Assembly: GCA_015075175.1 (NCBI GenBank)
Contig: JABTUV010000004.1
Span: 248,001 to 312,000 of the forward strand
DNA length: 64,000 nt
Reading direction: 5' to 3'
Source: a bacterium
GTDB lineage: Bacteria; Hinthialibacterota; Hinthialibacteria; H5-UNCL2
In this document: positions 53,879 to 62,030 of the stretch, piece after piece
Position numbering within the stretch: position 1 is the first letter of the stretch
Layout: every line of letters starts with the position of its first letter
Program-made: the position numbers and the translations under genes
Notes under the pieces: generated by a model
Told to the model about the DNA's origin: nothing
The model's database searches: none
The model's input: only the letters and a program-made list of their open reading frames with translations

Positions 53879-55379
53879 GGGCTCGCACTCCCGTCGCCGC
53901 CGCCATGATGTTCTCTTCAGTCGCGCCCTTGCCGCTAAACTCGCCCGCGATCCGGCCTGCGCACATGACCAGCACCCGGTCAGACATTCCGATGACTTCG
54001 AGAAGATCGGACGAGATCAGAATGACACCGACGCCCTGGGCCGCCAGTTCGCGCAAGAGGCGGTAGATTTCCGTCTTGGCGCCCACGTCGACGCCGCGCG
54101 TCGGCTCGTCCGCAATCAGAACCTTCGGACGCACGCCCATCCACATCGACAACAGCACCTTTTGCTGGTTGCCGCCGGAGAGTGTCTGCACTACCTTGCG
54201 GACGCTCGGAGCAGCGATGTTATAGCGGCGCCGGCATTGCTCGGCGAATTCGGCGATGGCGCGGCTGTGCAGAAAACCCAGAGGACGGGAAAACTCCGCC
54301 AGATTGGGCGCGATACAGTTTTCTGCGATGCTCTTGGAGAGAAAGAGACCCTGCTCCTTGCGATCCTCGGTAAGGTACGCCAGTCCGTGACGAATCGCCT
54401 GCCTGGCGCTGCCAATGGTCACGGCCGCGCCGGCAAGATACAATTCCCCCGACTGCAGCGGCTCGATGCCGCAGAGCGCGCGCCCAAGTTCCGTGCGCCC
54501 CGAACCGACCAGCCCCGCCAGGCCGACGATTTCCCCCGCGCGCACCGACAGCGACACGTCACGAAAGGCGCGTCCCCGGCTTCCCTTCTCCAGGCGAAGC
54601 GCTTCCGGACCGATGGGCGTCGTCCGCGCGCCGTAAGTGCGGTCCAGCTCGCGTCCCACCATCAGCTTCACAATGTCATCCTCATCGACCGTTTCGATGT
54701 TCCTCGTCGCCACGTGCCTTCCGTCCCGCAAGACCGTGACGCGGTCGGCGACCTGGAAAATGTCCGGCAAGTGATGAGAGATAAACAAGACGGCAATGCC
54801 GCACAGTTTCAGCTCGATCACATTGCGAAACAGAAGCTGCGTCTCCGCGGCGGAAAGCGAGGAGGTTGGTTCGTCCAAAATGAGGACGCTGGGTTCAAGC
54901 GACAGCGCCTTGAGTATCTCGACCACCTGGCGCATGGCGAGCGGCAGATCCTTGACCAGCGCATTGGGTGAGAGGTCCAGATTAAACAGCCGCAGGATGT
55001 TCCGCGTCTGGGCGCGCAGCCTTGCCCCGTCGATGATGCCGCCGCGGCGCGTCGGCTGCCGGTTGAAGAAAATATTCTCCGCCACGGACAAATTGGGAAC
55101 CAGCGATAGTTCCTGAAAGACGACGCCGATGCCGGCGCGCGCGGCGCGCCGTGGATTCTCGAAGCGCACGGGCCGACCGTGCATGAGAATCTCCCCCGAA
55201 TCGGGCTGGTAAATTCCGGCCAGAACGTGGATGAGGGTGCTCTTGCCGGCGCCGTTTTCGCCGACCAGCGCGTGCACCTCGGCGCGATTCACGCACAGGT
55301 CCACGCCGTCCAGCGCCCGCACGCCGGGAAAAGTCTTCACGATGTGCCGGGCCTCCAGAACCGGCGGACTCTCTGTCAC
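53868..55379 (-). CDS. Sugar ABC transporter double ATPase (RbsA/XylG family)
   Basis: 503 residues with two ABC modules. Module 1: Walker A LVGENGAGKSTLIHVL, Walker B VLILDEPTSSL; its signature is degenerate (LPLAMRQVVEILKAL). Module 2: GLVGSGRTELGRAL replaces a standard Walker A, with LSGGNQQKVLLSMW and VLIADEPTRGVDVGAK. This asymmetry is normal in RbsA-type proteins of CUT2 sugar importers, where one site is mostly structural. It powers the permease downstream. A gap of 157 bases separates it from the binding-protein gene. Confidence 0.93.
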   Translation of the reverse strand: MTESPPVLEARHIVKTFPGVRALDGVDLCVNRAEVHALVGENGAGKSTLIHVLAGIYQPDSGEILMHGRPVRFENPRRAARAGIGVVFQELSLVPNLSVAENIFFNRQPTRRGGIIDGARLRAQTRNILRLFNLDLSPNALVKDLPLAMRQVVEILKALSLEPSVLILDEPTSSLSAAETQLLFRNVIELKLCGIAVLFISHHLPDIFQVADRVTVLRDGRHVATRNIETVDEDDIVKLMVGRELDRTYGARTTPIGPEALRLEKGSRGRAFRDVSLSVRAGEIVGLAGLVGSGRTELGRALCGIEPLQSGELYLAGAAVTIGSARQAIRHGLAYLTEDRKEQGLFLSKSIAENCIAPNLAEFSRPLGFLHSRAIAEFAEQCRRRYNIAAPSVRKVVQTLSGGNQQKVLLSMWMGVRPKVLIADEPTRGVDVGAKTEIYRLLRELAAQGVGVILISSDLLEVIGMSDRVLVMCAGRIAGEFSGKGATEENIMAAATGVRAHAG

Positions 55380-55536
55380 GACCGCGACCTCGCACGCAAG
55401 ATTAGAAGATGTCGCCGGAAAAAGATTCCGCTTCTTGTTGACATGGCCGGGGCGCTACCCCTTTGTACTCAATGGGGTGCTCTAACGCTTGTCGCACCCT
55501 TCCAACTAACAAAGCGTGGGACCTCCACAAAACGTC

Positions 55537-56547
55537 TCAGCGCATGAACAGTTCGCAATTCTCCCTTGTCACTATGATGACGCCCGTGTCGATAAACGTG
55601 GGCGCGCCCGTGACTCCGGCTGACTTGTCGTCCCTGCTGATGGGTACGGACAGATGCTTCAGGTTGTGCAACAGCTGAACGGCATAAACGGGCATAAGCG
55701 CCGTCTGCTGGACAACCGTAGCCTCGATGACGCCCTCCCTGATGTTGTTGAGCACGTCGTTGCCGCGGTCCATGGCGACGATTTTGACTTGACCGACCTT
55801 GCGCGCTTCCCGGACCGCCGTCGCCGCACCGGCGCCGCCGACGGCCTCCACGGATGCGATGCCGGCCAGATCGGGATACTTCTGCAGGAGCGTCACGCAC
55901 GCCTGCGTGGCGGCGATCGAGTCGCCCTGCGTGTCCGCCTCAAACACCAACTCAATCTCGGAATAGGGCGCAATCGCCGCGCGCAGGCCGCGCACGCGCT
56001 CGCGCAGATTGTCCGCGCTCGGCATGGTCGTCACCGCGATCCTGCCCTTGCCTCCAATGCTCTTCGCCATAAGCTTGCCCACTTCAAAACCGGCCTGGTA
56101 ATTGCCCGTGCCCACGAACGCGATGCGCCGCGAATCCGGAAGGTCCGCGTCCACCGTGACGACCGGAATCCCCGCATCCATGGCCTTGGCGACGACCGAG
56201 TTCAGGACCGGCTCGAATCCAACTACGAGAATCCCATCCGGACGCTTGGCGATGGATTGCTCAAACGCCGTCACCATGGCATCCATGTCATAGTTGGCGG
56301 GCCCCACGTATTCCGTGCGCACGCCCAACGCCTCGCCGATCAGCCTCAAGCCCAGCTTGTGGTCGTACCAATAGTCGCTGCTGCCCGCCGCGCTGACCTC
56401 GATGTACAGTTCCTGCCTTTTCGGCGCGGACCCGGAAGAATCCGGCAAGGTCCCCGTCTGCGGCGTGAAGCCCCGCCTGTCACAGCTGAAACCCAGAAAA
56501 ATCAACGCTGCAAGCAGTACACCGATGCTCGGGCGTGTCGCCGACAT
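55537..56547 (-). CDS. Sugar-binding lipoprotein of the ABC transporter (RbsB-like)
   Basis: 336 residues. A signal peptide ends in FLGFSC, so Cys 22 is probably lipidated and the protein is membrane-anchored in the periplasm. Type 1 periplasmic-binding fold: YDMDAMVTAFEQSIAKRPDGILV, VLNSVVAKAMDAGIPVVTVDAD, RIAFVGTGNYQAGFEVGKLM and the later VKIVAMDRGNDVLNNIREG are typical of ribose/galactose-type binding proteins. The ligand is unknown. It starts 12 bases after the isomerase stop. Confidence 0.9.
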   Translation of the reverse strand: MSATRPSIGVLLAALIFLGFSCDRRGFTPQTGTLPDSSGSAPKRQELYIEVSAAGSSDYWYDHKLGLRLIGEALGVRTEYVGPANYDMDAMVTAFEQSIAKRPDGILVVGFEPVLNSVVAKAMDAGIPVVTVDADLPDSRRIAFVGTGNYQAGFEVGKLMAKSIGGKGRIAVTTMPSADNLRERVRGLRAAIAPYSEIELVFEADTQGDSIAATQACVTLLQKYPDLAGIASVEAVGGAGAATAVREARKVGQVKIVAMDRGNDVLNNIREGVIEATVVQQTALMPVYAVQLLHNLKHLSVPISRDDKSAGVTGAPTFIDTGVIIVTRENCELFMR

Positions 56548-56559
56548 TGCGGCCTCCCT

Positions 56560-57921
56560 CTATGATTTCGGAACCACCAGCGGCTCGATGCCGCGCAGCC
56601 GGCACATCTCGACAAGATCGTCCACCAAGTCGCCGTAGGCGAGCGAGAAGTGGTGCTCGACGTGGTTGGCCACAATGTACTCGATGGTGCGGCGCGCGTC
56701 CGCGTCCAGTCGTACCCAGCTGCAGTTTCCGCGCATGTCCTGGCCGATGTCCAGCGCCCCTCCCGCGGCCAGAAAGAGCCGATACTTGCCGCCCAACTCA
56801 CAGAAACGCGCGATGGTCACGCGCCCGGGGCGCAAGGGAAACTCGATGATGGGGCACGACAGTTTCCACTCCTCGCGGCGGCTGGGTTGATTGCCCAGAC
56901 TGGCGGCGCCGGAGCCTTTGGACATCTGCGACGGGCAGGCGCCGCAATGCCACATGAAGACGGCGTTGCGGCGCTCGTCCACGTCCACCAGGTCGCAGAA
57001 AAAAGTGGGCCGGCCGGTCAGGCTGGCCTGCATGAGTTGCGTAACCAGGCCGTGCACGTCGCCTTCGCAGGCAACCGGGATGCCCTCGTCGCCCAAGCGC
57101 GAATTGGCGACGCATGGCAGGAGGTCCTTGGCGAAAAGCTCCGGCCAGCATTTCAGCGCCAGGGCGCCCAGGCGTCTTTCCTCGATGCAATGCTTGACGG
57201 CAAGATACATGCGCGAGGAATTGGCCAGTCCCTCCTCCTTCGCATCGCCGCGACGATGGCCCGCCGCGGCCATCGCAGCCTGGTCCGCGGTCACGGCGCT
57301 CTCCGCGACGGCGTGATAAGCGTCCATGATGTCGGTAAGACCGATGTGCTCCATCTCAATGCCGAGTATCTTACGAATGCCTAATTCATTAAAAGTGGAT
57401 CCGTAGAAGCCGATGGGACGATAGCCCGCCAAACCCATGCGGGTGTGGGCCAGCGTCTTGAGTGCGCCCATCACACGCACCATCCGACGGATGGGTTCAG
57501 AAACGCGCGCATCCTCGGGCGTGCCGTAAACGAAGCGAAAGCGGTGGCCCAGCTTGCCCAGCGCCGCGCCGTTCATCATCACGCTGCACAGCGAGTTGAC
57601 GTTGAGCATTCCGCCGTCCATGGGCGGCTCGGGCACGGCCCACAACATGAGCTCGGCGCCGGGCAGGTGCTGCGCAACATACGACGGAATGTTGTCCCAG
57701 GTGAATGAACCCGGCAGCATGATAAGGAGGTCCAGGTCTTCGCGCTTGAGCTTTTCCACCTCGACGGCGACTTCTTCCATGCCGGTCACGACGCCGTCGA
57801 CGGGTACGAGACGGACGGGCAGCGTGGATAGAAATCCGAGCGCCGCCGCCCGCGTCGCCTGGGCGTAGCGCGGATCAAAATGCTCGGAACCCGTGACCAT
57901 GAATCCCAGGTTGATTTTCAC
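56560..57921 (-). CDS. L-fucose/L-arabinose isomerase-family protein
   Basis: 453 residues from GTG 57921, with GGGAG 7 bases upstream; the open frame to 57990 overlaps the aldolase gene and is rejected. VKINLGFMVTGSEHFDP starts a Rossmann-like N-domain; DLLIMLPGSFTWDNIPSY, AVPEPPMDGGMLNVNSLC, and GIPVACEGDVHGLVTQLM (a metal-ligand Glu/Asp) and NHVEHHFSLAYGDLVDDL (His) fit the FucI/AraA C-terminal-like fold. Such enzymes interconvert aldoses and ketoses with a divalent metal. Together with kinase and aldolase genes it suggests the classical isomerase-kinase-aldolase route. The substrate sugar is not known. Confidence 0.78.
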   Translation of the reverse strand: MKINLGFMVTGSEHFDPRYAQATRAAALGFLSTLPVRLVPVDGVVTGMEEVAVEVEKLKREDLDLLIMLPGSFTWDNIPSYVAQHLPGAELMLWAVPEPPMDGGMLNVNSLCSVMMNGAALGKLGHRFRFVYGTPEDARVSEPIRRMVRVMGALKTLAHTRMGLAGYRPIGFYGSTFNELGIRKILGIEMEHIGLTDIMDAYHAVAESAVTADQAAMAAAGHRRGDAKEEGLANSSRMYLAVKHCIEERRLGALALKCWPELFAKDLLPCVANSRLGDEGIPVACEGDVHGLVTQLMQASLTGRPTFFCDLVDVDERRNAVFMWHCGACPSQMSKGSGAASLGNQPSRREEWKLSCPIIEFPLRPGRVTIARFCELGGKYRLFLAAGGALDIGQDMRGNCSWVRLDADARRTIEYIVANHVEHHFSLAYGDLVDDLVEMCRLRGIEPLVVPKS

Positions 57922-57934
57922 GCGGATGCTCCCT

Positions 57935-58741
57935 TCAATGCACGACGGCGTGACGGGACTGGTCGTGCACGATAGCCGACAGGGCGCCAATCATGGCGGA
58001 CACGTCGGGCCGCTGCCAGACGTTGCGACCGATGCAGACGCCCGCCGCACCCGCCCGCATGGCCTCGCGCACGCTCTGCAGGAACTCCTGGTCGTCTCCG
58101 CTCTTGATGCCGCCCGCGACCAGAATGGGACGCGTCGCCTTGCGGACGATGGACGCGAAGCTGTCGCGGCTCCCGGAGTAGTTGAGCTTGAGCACGTCCG
58201 CGCCGATCTCCGCTCCCACCCGGGCCGCCAGCGCGATGTACTCGGTCTTCGTCTCGTCGGTCAGCTCGGCGCGTTCTCTGCCGTAATGAGCTGCAAGCAA
58301 CGGCGCGGGGATCATCTCGCCTACCAACAGTAGGCCGTACTGCCGGCAATCCTGCGCGACCCGCGCCAGCTTGGCCAGCAGCGCATCCTCGTTGTCCGCG
58401 CCCACGTAGATGTTGAGCGCGACCGCCTCCACGCCCATCCGGGCCGCCTCCTCGACGCTGCTGATCAGGTCGATCCGTTCCAGGTGCTGGCCGAGTCGAG
58501 TATGCGTACCGTCGATGCGCAGAAGGACCGCCATATCGCCGAGCACGTCGGCGACCAACTCCAGCGTACCGGGACTGACCAGTACGGCGTCCGCGCCCGC
58601 TTCCGCCGCCGTCCGCACCAACGCGACCGGATCCTCAACGCCCGGCAGAGGCCCGAAATACAGCGGATGGTCCAGCGGCACGACCACCGTCCGACCATTT
58701 TTCCACAACCGTCGCCCACGCAGCTTCTTTCCGAGACTCAT
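57935..58741 (-). CDS. Class I aldolase, DeoC/FbaB/LsrF-like
   Basis: 268 residues. VVVPLDHPLYFGPLPGVEDP and AGADAVLVSPGTLELVADVL match the N-terminal half of FbaB/LsrF-type (beta/alpha)8 aldolases; GADVLKLNYSGSRDSF holds the Schiff-base Lys (DVLKLNY), and PILVAGGIKSGDDQEFL with GAAGVCIGRNVWQRPDV is the phosphate-binding end. It would split a ketose phosphate to a triose phosphate and a C2 or C3 aldehyde, or act in thiolysis like LsrF. First gene of the seven-gene operon; promoter at 58809-58837. Confidence 0.87.
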   Translation of the reverse strand: MSLGKKLRGRRLWKNGRTVVVPLDHPLYFGPLPGVEDPVALVRTAAEAGADAVLVSPGTLELVADVLGDMAVLLRIDGTHTRLGQHLERIDLISSVEEAARMGVEAVALNIYVGADNEDALLAKLARVAQDCRQYGLLLVGEMIPAPLLAAHYGRERAELTDETKTEYIALAARVGAEIGADVLKLNYSGSRDSFASIVRKATRPILVAGGIKSGDDQEFLQSVREAMRAGAAGVCIGRNVWQRPDVSAMIGALSAIVHDQSRHAVVH

Positions 58742-58808
58742 GTATTTTGTCCTTGATGTTCAGGGTGGCATGGGCATTCCTGCCCGTGTCCTCGCGCGCT
58801 TTGCGGCA

Positions 58809-58837
58809 AGGCTAGCAGCTCAATACTTAAGCGTCAA
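58809..58837 (-). promoter_or_regulatory. Promoter for the aldolase-to-URO-D sugar operon
   Basis: Minus strand TTGACG (58837-58832), 17-base spacer, TAGCCT (58814-58809), about 67 bases upstream of the aldolase ATG at 58741. Confidence 0.6.
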
Positions 58838-58871
58838 TAACAAGCAGGATAACTTAAATCATAAACGGACG

Positions 58872-58900
58872 TTGACCGGATCAAATTTCCCGTGATAAAG
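58872..58900 (+). promoter_or_regulatory. Divergent promoter for the third URO-D gene
   Basis: TTGACC (58872-58877), 16-17 bases, GATAAA/ATAAAG (58894-58900). The expected start of transcription (about 58906) is just before the operator-like palindrome 58913-58932. Confidence 0.55.
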
Positions 58901-58912
58901 TCTCAGTGGCCT

Positions 58913-58932
58913 GGAGTCTCACATGAGATTCC
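58913..58932. promoter_or_regulatory. Operator-like palindrome shared with the 37-kb control region
   Basis: GGAGTCTCACATGAGATTCC, a 20-base palindrome with one mismatched pair (TCTCA/TGAGA exact). It contains GAGTCTCAC and TGAGATTC, which occur in two separate palindromes at 37004-37012 and 36942-36949 before the first URO-D gene. Position downstream of the promoter fits repression. Confidence 0.55.
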
Positions 58933-58965
58933 GTACCACGGTATATTGCCCATCGGGAGAGTCTC

Positions 58966-60048
58966 ATGACCCCTCGTGATCGTGTTCAAGCCGTCCTTCA
59001 CCGCCGCATGCCCGACCGCTTGCCCCGTGAGATCAAGTTGACCCCGCCGCTGGAGGAGTCCTTTCAGGCGCGCACGGGCAAGCCTGCGTCTCAGATGCCC
59101 GACTATTACCAGTTGGACGTGCGCGATGTCTTTTTCCGCCCTCCCAAACAGAACAACGACTTCAGCACCTATTATCCCGAGGGGCTGCCGCCCATGCCCA
59201 ACCCGGCCGGCTGGGAGGTCGGCGAGTGGGGCGTGGGTCAGGTCCCCGGCTCGATGTTTCATTTCATCCATATCCAGCACCCCATGAAGGCTCTGGAGAG
59301 CCTCGACGAACTGAGGCGTTATCCCTTCCCCGACTTGACTCCTTCCTGTCGCCACGAGCACCTGGAGGCGGAGGTCGCCGCCCTGCACGGGCGGGGCCTC
59401 TTCGTCATCGGTTTCATGGAGTGGACCATCTTCGAAATCGCCTGGCACATGCGCGGCATGGAGAATCTCTTTTTCGACGTCATGCTGAACCCGCCGTTCG
59501 CCGAGTACCTCTTGCGGCGGATCGCGGAGATACGCTGCTTCCAGGCCAGGCGATACGCCGAAGCCGGCGTGGACATGATCAAGATCGGCGACGATCTGGG
59601 ATGCCAGAAAAACATGCTGATGGACCCCGAGATGTATCGCCAGTGGTTCAAGCCGTACCATGCCCAGGTGATCGCCGCGGCGCGCGCCGTACGCAGCGAC
59701 ATTCCCGTGTGCTATCATAGCGACGGCAACTGCTACGACGTGATTCGTGACTTGATCGAAATCGGCGTGACCACGCTCAATCCCGTGCAACCCGAGTGCC
59801 TGGACCTGGCGCAGATCAAGCGCGAGTTCGGCCGGGACCTGACCTTCTGGGGCGGCATCGGCACGCAGACGACGATGCCGTTCGCCAAGCCCGACGAGGT
59901 TTACGAGACGGTGCAACGCACCATCGACACGCTCGGCCCGGAGGGCTACCTGCCCTGCCCCACGCACGTCCTGGAGCCGGAAGTGCCGTGGGAGAACATC
60001 GAGGCGTACCTGCGCGCGGTAGAAGAGTACGGCACGGTGAGGGTGTAG
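58966..60048 (+). CDS. URO-D-family protein, third of three (altered metal motif)
   Basis: 360 residues from ATG 58966 with GGGAG about 8 bases upstream. TPRDRVQAVLHRRMPDRLPRE is the usual start of MtaA-like URO-D proteins; AGVDMIKIGDDLGCQKNMLMDPEMYRQWFKPYH and CYHSDGNCYDVIRDLIEIG follow. The zinc-type Cys is replaced: H251-S-D253-G where the other two copies have HTCG and HSCG, so it is unlikely to be a zinc methyltransferase of the MtaA kind. Expressed divergently from the aldolase operon with an operator between. Substrate unknown, probably linked to the same sugar. Confidence 0.75.
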   Translation: MTPRDRVQAVLHRRMPDRLPREIKLTPPLEESFQARTGKPASQMPDYYQLDVRDVFFRPPKQNNDFSTYYPEGLPPMPNPAGWEVGEWGVGQVPGSMFHFIHIQHPMKALESLDELRRYPFPDLTPSCRHEHLEAEVAALHGRGLFVIGFMEWTIFEIAWHMRGMENLFFDVMLNPPFAEYLLRRIAEIRCFQARRYAEAGVDMIKIGDDLGCQKNMLMDPEMYRQWFKPYHAQVIAAARAVRSDIPVCYHSDGNCYDVIRDLIEIGVTTLNPVQPECLDLAQIKREFGRDLTFWGGIGTQTTMPFAKPDEVYETVQRTIDTLGPEGYLPCPTHVLEPEVPWENIEAYLRAVEEYGTVRV

Positions 60049-60079
60049 GTTGCCCGATTGCCGCCCGCGCGCCAACGCC

Positions 60080-60823
60080 CTATGAGCTGCCCCGTTTCCT
60101 CAGCGAGACGCTGATTCCCCCGGCCTGGAGGTGCACGAGCAGCGAATCCAGGCGCGAGTCCGTGGTGATGGTCTTGACGAACGCTGGATCGGCCATGCGC
60201 GGATCGATGTTGTGCGCGACGACCAGTCCGCCGGGCCGCAGTTTGGGAAAGAGCTTCTCCAGGTAGTCGCGGTAGCCGGGTTTGTCGGCGTCCAGAAAGA
60301 GCAGATCGACGGACTCGGTGATTTCGAGCACCTTCTCATGCGCATCTCCCAGGACGAGCGAGACCAGCTCCTCCACGCCCGCGCGCTTGAAGTTGGCGCG
60401 CGCCAGCTCGGCGCGGTCGGGGTTGATTTCGAAAGTCGTGAGCTTGCCGCCGGTGTTTCTCAGGGCTAGGCAGAACCAGATGGCCGAGACGCCCTGGGAG
60501 GTGCCGATCTCGACCACGTGCTGAGCGCCGGCGAACTCGGCCAATAGCCGCAGGAAGCGGCCGTCGTCCATGGGCACGCTCTGCATGCGACCGCGATTCC
60601 GGTCCATCTCGGCCAACACGTCCAGAACCCTCTTTTCCGCATCATCTTTGGCCAGCGGGGGACTGACGAAGAACGCTTCCGCGGCTCCCCCCCGCGCGCG
60701 CTCCGCCGGCCGCCGGCCCGTCGCATCGCGCGGCGGCTGCGCCTCCTGTCCCTGCGCGCCGACTCCCGCCGCGCCCGCCAACAGCGCCGCAATCGCCAGG
60801 GTCGCTTCTCTCCGATTGAGCAT
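60080..60823 (-). CDS. Exported SAM-dependent O-methyltransferase
   Basis: 247 residues from ATG 60823, preceded by GGAG. The start NRREATLAIAALLAGAAGVGA looks like a Tat-type signal (RRE followed by a weakly hydrophobic stretch ending GAQG). The rest is a class I methyltransferase of the COMT-like O-MT family: HVVEIGTSQGVSAIWFCLAL (motif I), LTTFEINPDRAELA, SVDLLFLDADKPGYRDYLE and LRPGGLVVAHNI. An exported methyltransferase is odd because SAM is cytoplasmic, so the signal may be a false prediction or the substrate may be exported with it. The start region is partly duplicated at 61759. Confidence 0.75.
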   Translation of the reverse strand: MLNRREATLAIAALLAGAAGVGAQGQEAQPPRDATGRRPAERARGGAAEAFFVSPPLAKDDAEKRVLDVLAEMDRNRGRMQSVPMDDGRFLRLLAEFAGAQHVVEIGTSQGVSAIWFCLALRNTGGKLTTFEINPDRAELARANFKRAGVEELVSLVLGDAHEKVLEITESVDLLFLDADKPGYRDYLEKLFPKLRPGGLVVAHNIDPRMADPAFVKTITTDSRLDSLLVHLQAGGISVSLRKRGSS

Positions 60824-60950
60824 GATGGTCGCTCCTTCCACTTTCGTCATGGGATGCGCGAGGGACTGGGGTGGATGTTAGCACGAAGGGAGGCGGACTC
60901 CAAGCATAAGAGAGAAGCAACAGAGCACCGAAACGAGCAGGGGCGCAGCA

Positions 60951-61025
60951 ACAGGACAGTCACCGATTTCCGCCGCGATCTACCGATTGAACCGACGATC
61001 CACCCCTAGAAATTGGCGCCTGTTT
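60951..61025. repeat. Family D imperfect inverted repeat upstream of the IS110 remnant
   Basis: ACAGGACAGTCACCGATTTC (60951-60970) and CTAGAAATTGGCGCCTGTTT (61006-61025) as imperfect inverted arms, the same borders as 48006-48081. A damaged copy lies at 61867-61927. Confidence 0.65.
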
Positions 61026-61142
61026 GAGATGTATAGGTGCGAGGGGTTGACAGCAAGCCCTCCTGCGTAATAAGGTTGGTTCCAGTTCGGTCGAACTGAC
61101 CTCGCAAAATCACTCAGGAGGCATCCCCGCTGTCGACCAGAG

Positions 61143-61757
61143 GATACTACTACCATTGGGTTGGATGTCCACAAGAAGAGCGTGAGTTTTGCGTGATGGA
61201 GCCGGATGGGACGGTGGTGAAGGAGGGCCGGGTCGTGGCGACGCGAGGGGCGTTGACCGCCTGGGCGTGAAAGCCTGCCGGGGCGGTGGTATGGAGGGAT
61301 GGAAGCCACCCCTTCAGCGGCTGGGTGTACGACCACTTTGCAGGGTATGCGCTGCGGCTGGCGGTGGGCGATCCGGGGCGGTTGAAGGCGATCACGGCGG
61401 CCAAGAAGAAGAGCGACGCGCTGGATGCGCGGATGCTGGCGAATCTGCTGCGCTGCCATCTGTTCCCAGAGAGTGTTTCATGGCGCCCAGCACCGTGCGG
61501 GAAGCTGCGCCGCGTGTTTGCGCTACCGCAACAAGATGGTGCGTGAGATACACACGCATGAAGAACCACATTCCGGGCTGCTCATGGAGACGGGTATGGA
61601 GTACAACAAGAAGCAACTGCACGGCGGCGCTTATTTCGCCCGGTTGCTGGAGCAACTGGAGTTTCGCCGCCGGTCCTGCCGCTTACGCATCGACGGGCCG
61701 GATCTGGATTCCAGTCGCGCCAGGGGTAACATTCCAGTGGGCCGCTGGACACTCCGG
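61143..61757 (+). pseudogene. IS110-family transposase remnant, copy 1 (N-terminal part)
   Basis: GLDVHKKSVSF begins a DEDD-type RuvC-like IS110 transposase; EPDGTVVKEGRVVATRGAL, SGWVYDHFAGYALRLAVGDP, LKAITAAKKKSDALDARMLA and later MVREIHTHEEPHSGLLMETGMEYN follow in changing frames (a one-base loss near 61190, others near 61480 and 61560). The C-terminal Ser-containing Transposase_20 domain is not recognisable. Copy 1 stops at a duplication of the sequence 60822 onwards (at 61759). Not functional as written. Confidence 0.72.
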
Positions 61758-61758
61758 C

Positions 61759-62030
61759 ATGATGGTCGCTCCGCCCGTCATGGGATGCGCGAGGGACTGG
61801 GGTGGATGTTAGCACGAAGGGGCTCAAGCGCAGGGAAGCAACAGAAACCTGGAAACGCATGCAGCAACAGGACGGTCTGAGGCGACCGATTGAACCGACG
61901 ATCCACCCCTAGAAATTGGCGCCTGTGTAGATGTATACGTGCGTTGACAGCCTGGATGCGAAGTAATAAGGATCTGGGATCCGACCGCAAAATACTCAGC
62001 AGGAGGCATCTCATCGACCAGGCTACCATG
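61759..62030. repeat. Start of a 937-base-offset duplication of 60822-61140
   Basis: 61759 onwards repeats 60822 onwards (ATGATGGTCGCTCC, then GTCATGGGATGCGCGAGGGA, then GACGATCCACCCCTAGAAAT, and the IS110 upstream region) with many short deletions. It continues into IS110 copy 2. Confidence 0.8.

Noticed and set aside
50343-60048. hemE (heme biosynthesis) for the URO-D proteins
   Set aside because: Three divergent copies in sugar operons with MtaA-like metal motifs or an altered motif; no heme gene nearby.
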